The notes beneath the pieces were generated by a model. That model was not told the DNA's origin, ran no database searches, and saw nothing but the letters and a program-made list of their open reading frames with translations. Position numbers and translations under genes: made by a program. DNA of 26,591 bases from an uncultured Anaerostipes sp. GTDB lineage: Bacteria; Bacillota; Clostridia; Lachnospirales; Lachnospiraceae. Below are positions 1 through 7,487 of the stretch, piece after piece. Location of the stretch: positions 1 through 26,591 of the forward strand of contig CAAEIR010000077.1 of the NCBI GenBank assembly GCA_900756035.1, read 5' to 3'. The number at the start of each line of letters is the position of its first letter. Position 1 is the first letter of the stretch.

Positions 1-66
1 ATTCCCTCCAAAAATATATAAATATCGCTTTATTCCCTTCTCTTTTACAGCAGCTCTGCCTGGCAT
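1..66 (-). CDS. Start of an unidentified protein, cut by the left edge
   Basis: An ATG at 66-64 on the minus strand opens a reading frame that runs off the window after 22 codons (begins MPGRAAVKEKGIKRYLYIFG). A GGAGG Shine-Dalgarno at 77-73, six bases upstream, fixes the start. The earlier in-frame-shifted ATG at about 80 has no such site. The fragment is basic with a short aromatic stretch, and I do not recognise a family. It is preceded by a promoter carrying three copies of the TTGCAATATT box that also controls the phosphonatase-like gene and the tandem deoR genes about 12 kb away, so it probably belongs to the same regulon (inference). Confidence 0.5.
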   Translation of the reverse strand, partial: MPGRAAVKEKGIKRYLYIFGGN

Positions 67-127
67 CTTCATCCTCCATAAAAAAATCACATGAATATTA
101 ATTGTTCGAATTTTCTTCTCTTTATTC

Positions 128-194
128 TATTAAAACATTCTTCTTGCAATATTACAATCATTTTTTGCAATATTTTAATTTATTTTGCAATATT
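128..194 (-). promoter_or_regulatory. Promoter with three phased TTGCAATATT operator boxes
   Basis: Plus-strand TTGCAATATT occurs at 144-153, 165-174 and 185-194, that is at spacings of 21 and 20 bp (two helical turns). TATTAAAACA at 128-137 reads on the minus strand as a -10-like TTTTAATA. A -35-like TTGTAA lies on the minus strand between the first two boxes, so the first box sits in the promoter spacer. The same layout, with identical spacing, occurs at 12339-12405 and partly at 14291-14328. The most likely binder is one of the two tandem DeoR proteins (inference). Confidence 0.7.
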
Positions 195-225
195 TCTGTT
201 TTTTTATGGAGTCTTGAGCTGATTT

Positions 226-1170
226 CTATATATAATTTCCAAAACGATCTCTCTCTGGTTCTCTTCCTTCCAGGATCAGTTGATCCAACAGCGGAAAACG
301 ATACGTCTTTCCATCATCTCCGATTCGAATCTGCTTCTTTGTCAGATTCCAGATTATTTTCATTTCTTCTTCTGTTAATTCAAAGTCAAAAATATTCAGA
401 TTTTCTTTGATTCTCCCCGGATTGGCTGACTTCGGCACAGCACCGAATCCATTTTGAATATGCCAACGAAGAATAATCTGACCCGGCGTTTTCTGATACT
501 CCCCGGCTATTTCTGCAATCACAGGATCTTTCAGCGGACTTTCCGCTTTTACAGTTTTCTCCCCTTCTTTCATAGTCTTGCTGTCTTTTCTGCTTTCTCC
601 TGCTGCCGCAAACGGACTCCACGCAACCGGAAATATATCATTCTCCTTACAGTAATCCACAATCTCATGCTGTACCAGATACGGATGCATTTCGATCTGA
701 TTTACCATCGGCATAATACCGGTTTCCTGAGCACACGCTTCCATATGTTCCGGATAAAAATTGCTGACTCCGACAGAGCGAAGCATCCCCTCCTCATATG
801 CTCGGACGAGAGCTTTCCAGGTCGGCACATACATATCTTCTCCGGGCCAGTGAACCAGATACAAATCAAGCATATCGAAACCAAAGCGTTTTAAGGATGC
901 TTCTATTGCATACAATGTATTATCATATCCCTGAAAACGATTCCGAACCTTCGAAGTTACAAAAACTTCCTCTCGTTTTTTGCCGGATCTTAAAATCCCC
1001 TCTCCCACGGCTTCTTCATTCAAATAAACCTGCGCTGTGTCAATGGCACGGTATCCTGATTCCAATGCAAATTTCACCATCTCTGCACAGTCTTCTCCCT
1101 TTAGTTTCCACGTTCCAAATCCAAGCACCGGCATCTTTACGCCATTACGCAATTCTCTTTCTTTCATCAT
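226..1170 (-). CDS. Aldo/keto reductase
   Basis: NAD(P)H-dependent reductase of the AKR superfamily (314 aa), expected to interconvert small aldehydes or ketones and alcohols in the cytosol. The catalytic tetrad is visible as D44 and Y49 (DTAQVY), K74 (VTSK) and H107 (LVHWP). The GVSNF and NQIEMHPYL motifs of the barrel are also present. The start is the ATG at 1170, preceded by AAAGGAG with 5 nt spacing; an upstream TTG would precede this site. A lysine/glutamate-rich insertion at about residues 192-213, after AWSPF, and a polar C-terminal tail are unusual for the family. It is the last gene of the hxl-mtlD-dhaK cluster but lies just beyond an intrinsic terminator, so it may be expressed at a lower level. 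The substrate is not predictable. Confidence 0.9.
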   Translation of the reverse strand: MMKERELRNGVKMPVLGFGTWKLKGEDCAEMVKFALESGYRAIDTAQVYLNEEAVGEGILRSGKKREEVFVTSKVRNRFQGYDNTLYAIEASLKRFGFDMLDLYLVHWPGEDMYVPTWKALVRAYEEGMLRSVGVSNFYPEHMEACAQETGIMPMVNQIEMHPYLVQHEIVDYCKENDIFPVAWSPFAAAGESRKDSKTMKEGEKTVKAESPLKDPVIAEIAGEYQKTPGQIILRWHIQNGFGAVPKSANPGRIKENLNIFDFELTEEEMKIIWNLTKKQIRIGDDGKTYRFPLLDQLILEGREPERDRFGNYI

Positions 1171-1186
1171 TAATTCTCCTTTCGCC

Positions 1187-1217
1187 AAAAAGGCGCGGAA
1201 TCATCCGCACCTTTTTT
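1187..1217. terminator. Intrinsic terminator between the yqhD-like gene and the aldo/keto reductase gene
   Basis: GGCGCGGA at 1192-1199 pairs with TCCGCACC at 1204-1211 around a 4-nt loop (one G-U pair in the minus-strand RNA). It is followed on the minus strand by five T and on the plus strand by six T. It ends 17 nt before the aldo/keto reductase ATG. Confidence 0.75.
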
Positions 1218-1224
1218 CTGCTAT

Positions 1225-2433
1225 TTACATCGCTAATTTAAAGATTTCTACGATATCTTCTGTATATAATCTTTTCACCCATCCAATGGCTCCATCCTCA
1301 TGGACAACTCTGACACGTTTTGCCATTTTCTCCATGACTGCTTCATCCAGATTTTCTACTCCCGGCACATCGCTTAACTTCGTAGGAACCCCAAGACTCT
1401 GGAAGAATAATTCCAGACGATCAATCGCCTCAAGCACTGTACGCTGTGGATCTTCATAATCCATAGCCACACCCATAACACGAGTTGCCCATTTCAGGAA
1501 TAATTTCATATTATCTTTGTATACATACTTCATCCACGCAGGTGTGATTACTGCAAGTCCTGCGCCATGTGTCACACTCTGATATTCTCCGGATAACTCA
1601 TGCTCGATGAAATGAGCTGCCCAATCACCGGTTCTTCCCATTCCGGTCAATCCATTGTGAGACAGAGTAGATGCAACCATAATATTGGCTCTTGCATCAT
1701 AGTTTTCAGGATCATCCTTTAAAATTCTTCCACATTCCATACATGTGTGGAAAATTGCCTCACAAAGATAATCTGTTAAAATATCATTCTCTTTCTCCGG
1801 TGTAAAATATCTTTCAAAGGAGTGAGACATGATATCAATAATTCCACATGCCGTCTGGAATGGCGGCAGTGTCATCGTCAATTCCGGATTCTCAATGGCA
1901 AATCTTGCCCGGTTAATATCGTTATCGCAGAAACGCTTTAAGCTTTCATCTGCTTTTGTGATAACACAGCTGTTCGAAGCTTCACTTCCTGTTGCCGCAA
2001 TAGTTAAGATTACTCCGAGAGGAGTACTCTTTGTCGGCACATCATGCGGAACTCCATCTTCTTCCACGAAGAAATCCCACACATCCCCTTCATAAGGGAG
2101 ACCCATCGCGATCGCTTTGGTAGAATCTATAACACTTCCTCCGCCGATTGCCAGAAGGAAATCAACTCCTTCTTTTTTACAAAGCTCGATTCCTTCATAT
2201 ACCAGAGATAAGTGAGGATTCGGAACAACTCCGCCCAGTTCTACAACTTTCAATCCATCTTCACGAAGCATATCGATGACTTTATCAACGAATCCGTTTT
2301 GTTTTACAAAACCACTGTCATGATGAACCAGCACTGTAGTTCCGCCGAACTCTTTAATCCATTTTCCTGTTTCCTTTTCCGCATCCTTTCCAACAACTAA
2401 TCGAGTCGGACTAAGAAAATCAAAATTATTCAT
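1225..2433 (-). CDS. Iron/zinc-type alcohol dehydrogenase, YqhD/butanol dehydrogenase group
   Basis: Group III metal-dependent alcohol dehydrogenase (402 aa), likely NADPH-dependent and reducing a small aldehyde to an alcohol. Visible features are the nucleotide-binding GGGSVIDSTKA at about 97-107 and the metal ligands D200 and H204 (IIDIMSH), H274 (WAAHFIEH) and H289 (VTHGAG). The overall N-terminal form, MNNFDFLSPTRLVVGK, is that of the BDH/YqhD clade. It follows hxlB by 17 nt in the same operon. In this setting its substrate could be formaldehyde or another aldehyde released by the HxlA aldolase, or a triose or tetrose aldehyde (inference). Family assignment is firm; substrate assignment is not. 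Confidence 0.9.
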   Translation of the reverse strand: MNNFDFLSPTRLVVGKDAEKETGKWIKEFGGTTVLVHHDSGFVKQNGFVDKVIDMLREDGLKVVELGGVVPNPHLSLVYEGIELCKKEGVDFLLAIGGGSVIDSTKAIAMGLPYEGDVWDFFVEEDGVPHDVPTKSTPLGVILTIAATGSEASNSCVITKADESLKRFCDNDINRARFAIENPELTMTLPPFQTACGIIDIMSHSFERYFTPEKENDILTDYLCEAIFHTCMECGRILKDDPENYDARANIMVASTLSHNGLTGMGRTGDWAAHFIEHELSGEYQSVTHGAGLAVITPAWMKYVYKDNMKLFLKWATRVMGVAMDYEDPQRTVLEAIDRLELFFQSLGVPTKLSDVPGVENLDEAVMEKMAKRVRVVHEDGAIGWVKRLYTEDIVEIFKLAM

Positions 2434-2450
2434 ATCTATTTACCTTTCGA

Positions 2451-3008
2451 TTACTCCATATTTGCGTGACGTTTAAACAGATCTTTATCTGTCTGGTTTG
2501 TAATCTTCATTAAATCCATAACCATAGCGTCATATGTAATCCAGCTTAATTCCTCAAAAGAAGATCCGGATGCCTGTACACTTGCTTTCCCTTTTCCTTC
2601 AACTTTTTCTGTAACACCAGGAATTTTAATCGTAGCATCTGCCATAGAACCGATTTTATTTTCCGGGAACATTGTTAATGTTGCCACTTTCGCTCCCTGA
2701 TCTTTTGCTTTCTGAGAATTAGACACTAAACTTGCTGTATTTCCGGAACCTGATCCTACGATCAAAAGATCCCCTTCCTGAATAGACGGTGTTGTCGGTT
2801 CTCCGACAAAGTAGACAGTATATCCAAGATGCATCAGACGATTTGAAAATCCTCTTGCCGCAAATCCGGAACGACCTGCTCCGCCAATAAAAATTCTTTT
2901 TGCTTCTGTAATCAGTTTTTCAACCGCTTTTAAATCTTCGTCATTAATTGTTTTTGCATTTTCTCTTAACTCATCAATAATTGCAAAAATATTTGTTGCT
3001 TCTGTCAT
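2451..3008 (-). CDS. hxlB: 6-phospho-3-hexuloisomerase-like SIS protein, copy 1
   Basis: SIS-domain sugar-phosphate isomerase (185 aa) of the PHI family, which interconverts D-arabino-3-hexulose 6-phosphate and fructose 6-phosphate. Visible signatures are GGAGRSGFAARGF at about 42-54, GDLLIVGSGSG in the middle and the C-terminal RHANME. The ATG at 3008 is chosen because GGAGGAG lies 7 nt upstream; the longer reading frame upstream has no such site. It lies 23 nt after hxlA, the classic partner. A clear paralogue begins the same operon at 6467, and by eye the two share about half their residues. Having two PHI copies with one HPS is unusual and suggests that one has shifted substrate (inference). 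Confidence 0.9.
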   Translation of the reverse strand: MTEATNIFAIIDELRENAKTINDEDLKAVEKLITEAKRIFIGGAGRSGFAARGFSNRLMHLGYTVYFVGEPTTPSIQEGDLLIVGSGSGNTASLVSNSQKAKDQGAKVATLTMFPENKIGSMADATIKIPGVTEKVEGKGKASVQASGSSFEELSWITYDAMVMDLMKITNQTDKDLFKRHANME

Positions 3009-3031
3009 TTTACCACTCCTCCGATACAATC

Positions 3032-3658
3032 TTATAACATAGCTTCTTTGATAGCTTTTGCTTCTGCCACAGGATCTTCTGCATTTCCGATTGCACTTCC
3101 AACAATCACAACATCCGGTTTTAATGCCACATATTTAGCGATTGTCTTGCTGTTGATTCCACCTGCAACTGCAATTTTAGATTTTTTCGCACACTGAACC
3201 ATAACTTCCAGATCCTGAATCGGCTCTCTTCCAACTGCCTGCGCATCTGCTCCGGTATGTACTGCCAGCACATCAACTCCGACTTCTTCCAGCTCTTTTA
3301 CTTTTGCAGGGATATCTTCGATTGTAATCATGTCTACAACTAACTGTTTTCCATAATCCTGAGTTGCTTTGAACGCACCTTTTACAGTTAATAAGTCAGC
3401 AACCGCACATACAGTTACATAATCAGCTCCTGCTTTAATCGCATTCTCTGTTTCAAAATATCCGCCGTCCATGATTTTGCAGTCTGCCAGTACTTCTTTA
3501 TCCGGAAAAGCTTTTTTGAAGGTTTCTACTGCATTGTTTCCGGCATCCAGACAAAATGGAGTTCCGATTTCGATAATATCGACATAATCTTTTACTTTTT
3601 CCATTAATTCTAACGCTGCATCCATTTTCATTTCATCTAAAGCTAACTGTAATTTCAT
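3032..3658 (-). CDS. hxlA: 3-hexulose-6-phosphate synthase-like aldolase
   Basis: Member of the orotidine-5'-phosphate decarboxylase superfamily (208 aa), closest in appearance to 3-hexulose-6-phosphate synthase. This enzyme joins formaldehyde to ribulose 5-phosphate, or cleaves hexulose 6-phosphate in reverse. Visible are D8 in LQLALD, EIGTP at 30-34, the metal/active-site DxKxxD at 59-64 (DCKIMDGG), VHTGAD and the phosphate-binding AGGIN and IVGSAIG near the C-terminus. 3-Keto-L-gulonate-6-phosphate decarboxylase is a close relative. The VHTG segment and the hxlB neighbours favour HPS, but the substrate is not proven. An AGGAGG site precedes the ATG. No methanol or methylamine genes are nearby. 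Confidence 0.88.
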   Translation of the reverse strand: MKLQLALDEMKMDAALELMEKVKDYVDIIEIGTPFCLDAGNNAVETFKKAFPDKEVLADCKIMDGGYFETENAIKAGADYVTVCAVADLLTVKGAFKATQDYGKQLVVDMITIEDIPAKVKELEEVGVDVLAVHTGADAQAVGREPIQDLEVMVQCAKKSKIAVAGGINSKTIAKYVALKPDVVIVGSAIGNAEDPVAEAKAIKEAML

Positions 3659-3699
3659 TGATTCTTCCTCCTAAAATTTAAATGATTTATTTTGATTTC

Positions 3700-4854
3700 T
3701 TATTTCTGTTCTTTTAATTCATTGTAGTTTTTCACAATTTCATTAAACATTCTTGTTCCTTCTTCAATTCCTGTAAAATGAGGGATTGCTTTTTCAATGC
3801 CATTGTCTGCCACATACTGAAGTAATTCTACAGACTGTTCATCCGCTTTTACATCAAACAGGAATGCTGCTGCAATTCCTCGAAGAAGCATTTCGTTTGG
3901 AAGTCCAAGCTCTTCACACTGTGTTGCAGGTCCTACCAGACGGTCGTTTGGTCCAAGTTTACGCATTGGTGCTCTGGAAATACGTTCTACCGTATCTGTG
4001 ATTCCAGGTGTTAAGAAACGATTTAAAGCGAAGGTTACATATGCTTCCATTGATTCTTTTGTAAATCCATGTTTCTTTTCAACTAATGCTGCCACTTCCA
4101 TCATGACCTTTCTGGTCATTTCAACATTTTCCTCTTTTGCAAAGTAGTCCTGTATAATTTCGATTCCCATCAGATGAGCAATATATCCTGACCATGCGTG
4201 ACCACAGTTGATAACATATAATTTTCTTTCCAGGAATTTCTGAAGATTGTCTGTATACTCAGCACCTTTGATCGGCGGATTTGCCGGATCTGTTAATTTG
4301 TCAACCTCGACAACTAATTCGTGATCTTTTCCCATCTCGATTCCATCACGGCCATCGCGATCTGTACCGAATACCATACGGTCAACTGCCGTATTCGGAA
4401 TTGCCGCAATTTTATCCACTTCTTCTTCCGTAATAATTCCGGTTGCAATAATTTCTTTCTTCAGCATATCACCACAGAATAATGCATTTTCACACGGAAT
4501 AACATTGACTCTTTCTTTTCCGGCATCCAGTCTTGCTTTTAATCCTTTTGCAACATTTCCTGCTATTTTCGGGAAATTGTCTGCGAGTACCGCTGTTGTC
4601 ACAAGATCCGCATCAACAATTGACTGAACAACTTCGTCCGGCTGCGTAATCGGTGATAACGCAGAAACCTTATCGATTTCTTTTCTTTTATAATCCTCTT
4701 CGATTACATATAAGTAATAATTGTGATATTTATTTAATTCTTCATTGACTTTTTCATTTACATCTACAAACACAATTTCATATCCTGTGTCATGCAGTAA
4801 GTCAGCAATGAATCCTCTACCAATTTTTCCTGCTCCAAAATGTACCGCTTTCAT
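3700..4854 (-). CDS. mtlD: Mannitol-1-phosphate 5-dehydrogenase-like protein
   Basis: Polyol-specific long-chain dehydrogenase (384 aa, the usual MtlD length), expected to oxidise a hexitol phosphate to a ketose phosphate with NAD (mannitol 1-phosphate to fructose 6-phosphate in true MtlD). The N-terminal Rossmann motif HFGAGKIGRGF and the catalytic Lys-Asn-His set K211, N216 and H219 (ERKLYVINCGH) are intact. A GAGGAGGAAG site precedes the ATG. No mannitol PTS (mtlA, mtlF) is in the window. The gene sits between dhaK and hxlA, so its ketose-phosphate product could feed the hexuloisomerases directly. Another hexitol phosphate as substrate is possible. Confidence 0.85.
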   Translation of the reverse strand: MKAVHFGAGKIGRGFIADLLHDTGYEIVFVDVNEKVNEELNKYHNYYLYVIEEDYKRKEIDKVSALSPITQPDEVVQSIVDADLVTTAVLADNFPKIAGNVAKGLKARLDAGKERVNVIPCENALFCGDMLKKEIIATGIITEEEVDKIAAIPNTAVDRMVFGTDRDGRDGIEMGKDHELVVEVDKLTDPANPPIKGAEYTDNLQKFLERKLYVINCGHAWSGYIAHLMGIEIIQDYFAKEENVEMTRKVMMEVAALVEKKHGFTKESMEAYVTFALNRFLTPGITDTVERISRAPMRKLGPNDRLVGPATQCEELGLPNEMLLRGIAAAFLFDVKADEQSVELLQYVADNGIEKAIPHFTGIEEGTRMFNEIVKNYNELKEQK

Positions 4855-4892
4855 TTTTCTTCCTCCTCAAATGAAATAATCTTACTTTATTT

Positions 4893-5891
4893 CTATACTT
4901 CAATTCCCGGTGACTCTGCTTCGTAATCAAGAAGTTCTTTCAGTTCGTCATCCAGCTTCATTACCGTTAATGCCGCTCCGTTCATATCAAGAGATGTTAC
5001 ATAATCTCCAATAAACACTTTGTAAATAGAAAGTCCCTGTTCTTTCAGGTATGCTTCAATATCATCATACAGAACATAAAGTTCCATAATCGGTGTAGCC
5101 CCCAGACCGGAAAGCAATACTGCAACTTCATCTGTGCTGTCTGGTTCTAAATCATCCACAACTGCTTTTGCCATATCTCTGGCAATTTCTTTTGCAGGCT
5201 TTAATTTCTGAACATTAATTCCCGGTTCTCCGTGATGTCCGATTCCAAACTCCATATTTCCATCTTCAATCTGGAAGTTCGGATGTCCTACCGCCGGAAT
5301 TGCACAAGGTTCTAACCCCACACAAATACTTCGGGTGTTATCTACTGCCTTTTGTGCCACTTCGATCACTTCATCCAAGTCTGCTCCCATTGCAGCTTTG
5401 GCTCCCCCGATTTTCCACATAAAGACTCCGCCGGCAATTCCATGACGTTTTTCTTTTGTTTCTTTCGGTGAAGATGCCACATCATCCGTTGCTGTCACAA
5501 ATTTTACTGTAACTCCCTGTTTTTTCGCTTTACGAACTGCCATTTTGACATTCATGTTGTCGCCTGCATAATTTCCAAACAGACATGCAACACCTTTTCC
5601 GGCATCCGCTTCCATAAACGCCTCATAAAATGCCTGAGCCGATGGAGAAGAAAAAACTTCCCCTACTGCAACTGCATCCATCATATTTTTTCCTACATAT
5701 CCTAGAAACGCCGGCTCATGTCCGCTTCCCCCACCGGTTACAAGTCCTACTTTTCCTTCTACCGGCGCATTTTTATATTTTACAACACGATCATTTTTCT
5801 CAGAACGCACAATCAAATCACTATGTGCCTTTACAAATCCCTTGACCATATCTTCTACGATATAATCCGGATCATTGACAAATCTCTGCAT
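4893..5891 (-). CDS. dhaK: Dihydroxyacetone kinase DhaK subunit
   Basis: Substrate-binding (K) subunit of dihydroxyacetone kinase (332 aa). Family knowledge: it binds short ketoses covalently through a histidine, and the separate DhaL subunit supplies ATP or ADP for phosphoryl transfer. H58 (GGGSGHEP), D111 (GNYAGDN) and the covalent-binding H220 (GIGHHGEPG) are all present, so the binding site looks intact. No DhaL or DhaM gene is in the window and the protein stops before any L domain. It lies 12 nt after the first SIS isomerase gene. The partner may be encoded elsewhere, or the protein may act on another ketose such as erythrulose (inference). Confidence 0.92.
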   Translation of the reverse strand: MQRFVNDPDYIVEDMVKGFVKAHSDLIVRSEKNDRVVKYKNAPVEGKVGLVTGGGSGHEPAFLGYVGKNMMDAVAVGEVFSSPSAQAFYEAFMEADAGKGVACLFGNYAGDNMNVKMAVRKAKKQGVTVKFVTATDDVASSPKETKEKRHGIAGGVFMWKIGGAKAAMGADLDEVIEVAQKAVDNTRSICVGLEPCAIPAVGHPNFQIEDGNMEFGIGHHGEPGINVQKLKPAKEIARDMAKAVVDDLEPDSTDEVAVLLSGLGATPIMELYVLYDDIEAYLKEQGLSIYKVFIGDYVTSLDMNGAALTVMKLDDELKELLDYEAESPGIEV

Positions 5892-5903
5892 CTTTCACTC
5901 CTT

Positions 5904-6467
5904 CTATTCTAAATTGGTATGTCTTCCCATCATTTCTTCACTCGTCTGGTGAAGATCATCCATCAATACCATAATGGTGCTGTCATAGACAAGCCAGCTC
6001 ATCTGCTCAAACAGATTTCCCATCGGCTGAACTGACTCTGCCAGATTCTTTTCTCCCTCAGCCTTTTTCGGAGTTGATCCCGGAACTGTCACAACAACAT
6101 CAGCCATCTCTCCGATTGTATGATTCGGGAACATGGTTACTGTCGCGATCTTTGCTCCCACTGCTTTTGCCTTTTCTCCCATAACAATTAAGCTCTGTGT
6201 TGTTCCTGATCCTGATCCAAGAATCATCAGATCCCCTTCCTTAATCGGCGGACAGGAAATTTCTCCTACGAAATGTACATCAAATCCCATATGAAGCAGA
6301 CGATTTGTAAAACCTCTTGCTGCCAGCCCTGAACGTCCTGCTCCTGCCAAGAAGATTCTTCCTGCCTGTTTCACTGCATCTGCCAGTGCCTGCACTTCTT
6401 CTTCTTGTACCATGCCGGAAAATTTTGATAATTCATCTGTGATAATTTTTAATTTCTTTGCCTCCAT
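5904..6467 (-). CDS. hxlB: 6-phospho-3-hexuloisomerase-like SIS protein, copy 2
   Basis: First gene of the operon (187 aa), a PHI-family SIS isomerase. GAGRSGLAARGF, KEGDLMILGSGSGTTQ and the C-terminal RHTNLE match the paralogue at 2451-3008. The two differ mainly in the N-terminal 35 residues and in a lysine/glutamate-rich loop before the last helix. AGGAGG lies 6 nt before the ATG. A consensus promoter and repeated TGTGTT elements lie just upstream, facing the divergent deoR gene. Separation from hxlA by two genes suggests an isomerisation step tied to MtlD or DhaK substrates rather than simply a second copy (inference). Confidence 0.88.
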   Translation of the reverse strand: MEAKKLKIITDELSKFSGMVQEEEVQALADAVKQAGRIFLAGAGRSGLAARGFTNRLLHMGFDVHFVGEISCPPIKEGDLMILGSGSGTTQSLIVMGEKAKAVGAKIATVTMFPNHTIGEMADVVVTVPGSTPKKAEGEKNLAESVQPMGNLFEQMSWLVYDSTIMVLMDDLHQTSEEMMGRHTNLE

Positions 6468-6495
6468 AATGGTCCTCCTGACTAAATTTGCATTC

Positions 6496-6610
6496 GTGTT
6501 GTGTTTTTATGTGTTGTTTTGTTGCTTTATAGTGTTATAATACATCCGTATGCCACATGTGTCAATGGTTTTTCTTTTATTTGTGTGTATTTTTAAGTAT
6601 TTTTGTGTAC
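6496..6610. promoter_or_regulatory. Candidate DeoR operator repeats in the divergent intergenic region
   Basis: Plus-strand GTGTTTTTAT and GTGTTGTTTT lie in tandem at 6501-6510 and 6511-6520, downstream of the minus-strand -10. TTGTGTGTATTTTTAAG and TATTTTTGTGTAC at 6581-6610 lie on the other side. TG/TT-rich repeats of this kind are typical of DeoR/GlpR-family operators. The pairs flank the minus-strand promoter and would let the divergent DeoR protein repress both directions (inference). Confidence 0.5.
6537..6565 (-). promoter_or_regulatory. Sigma-A promoter of the hxlB-dhaK-mtlD operon
   Basis: On the minus strand TTGACA (6565-6560) is separated by exactly 17 bp from TATTAT (6542-6537). 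It is a near-consensus vegetative promoter located 70 bp before the first gene. Confidence 0.75.
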
Positions 6611-6613
6611 CAA

Positions 6614-6642
6614 TTGACGTAGCGTTGCAAATATTGTAAAAT
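6614..6642 (+). promoter_or_regulatory. Promoter of the divergent deoR gene
   Basis: TTGACG at 6614-6619 and TAAAAT at 6637-6642 are separated by 17 bp. The ATG follows 35 bp downstream with an AAGGAGG site. Confidence 0.65.
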
Positions 6643-6676
6643 AACATTAATGATACATATAAAAAGGAGGATCTTT

Positions 6677-7444
6677 ATGGGGAAACTAATTGCCGCAGAA
6701 CGGCAAAAAGAAATTTTAAAACTTCTCCATGATAACGGCAGCGTAAAAATCGGACAGCTTGCAGAACAATTTGATGTTTCCCGGGAAACCATTCGACGTG
6801 ATTTGTCCTACTTAAATGAAATCGGTGCCGCACAGAGAAGTCACGGAGGAGCAACCTCTATGTACGAATTTGGGAATATCCCGATCGAAACACGAATCAA
6901 CAAAGATGCTGATCTCAAAACAAAGTTGTGCGAAAAAGCTCTCGAATTTATTCCGCCGACCGGTGTTATTTATCTGGATGCCGGCAGCACCATCGTTCAC
7001 ATGGCGAAACTTCTCGCTCAGCGTTCCGGGTGCACAATTGTAACATGCTCTTTAAGTGCTGCAAATGTATTGATTAACAGCGACAATACAACCATCATCA
7101 CCGGGGGACAACTAAACTCAGCAAATATGTCTGCTGAGGGATTCCAGACAACAAACTTCATTAATAATTTGAAAGTAGCTGTTTCCTTCCTTGGCACCAA
7201 CGGTTTTGAACAACATCGCGGTCCTGCGGTTTCTGATTTTGCAGATGCCCAGACCAAACAGGCAATTCTTCCGAATGCCAAACTAAATATTGTTATTTCA
7301 GACAGTTCCAAAGCTTCTACTTCCGCTTTGGTTCAATATGCCAGTTGGAGAGATGTGGATTATTTTATTACAGACAGTGATTTGCCAAAACCACTCTATG
7401 ATATGATCTCTGAAATGACCACAGTTATTCTCGTAGATGCATAG
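6677..7444 (+). CDS. DeoR/GlpR-family transcriptional regulator of the hxl-mtlD-dhaK operon
   Basis: DeoR-type repressor (255 aa). The N-terminal winged helix contains RQKEILKLL and the recognition helix VSRETIRRDL at about residues 34-43, followed by HGGA. The C-terminal half is a DeoRC sugar-phosphate sensor with YLDAGST, ITGGQ and an LGTNG segment. The start at 6677 is chosen because AAGGAGG lies 6 nt upstream; a longer frame from 6650 overlaps the ribosome binding site. It is transcribed divergently from the hxlB-dhaK-mtlD-hxlA operon, and the repeats between them are its likely targets. The effector is probably a phosphorylated sugar intermediate (inference). Confidence 0.9.
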   Translation: MGKLIAAERQKEILKLLHDNGSVKIGQLAEQFDVSRETIRRDLSYLNEIGAAQRSHGGATSMYEFGNIPIETRINKDADLKTKLCEKALEFIPPTGVIYLDAGSTIVHMAKLLAQRSGCTIVTCSLSAANVLINSDNTTIITGGQLNSANMSAEGFQTTNFINNLKVAVSFLGTNGFEQHRGPAVSDFADAQTKQAILPNAKLNIVISDSSKASTSALVQYASWRDVDYFITDSDLPKPLYDMISEMTTVILVDA

Positions 7445-7487
7445 GCGGAAACTTTCTATTGCATCTGGTCGCATCCTACGCGGAGCG

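Noticed and set aside
3700..4854. A standard mannitol utilisation locus
   Set aside because: There is no mannitol PTS component or MtlR, and the gene is embedded among hexulose-phosphate and DhaK genes under a DeoR regulator.
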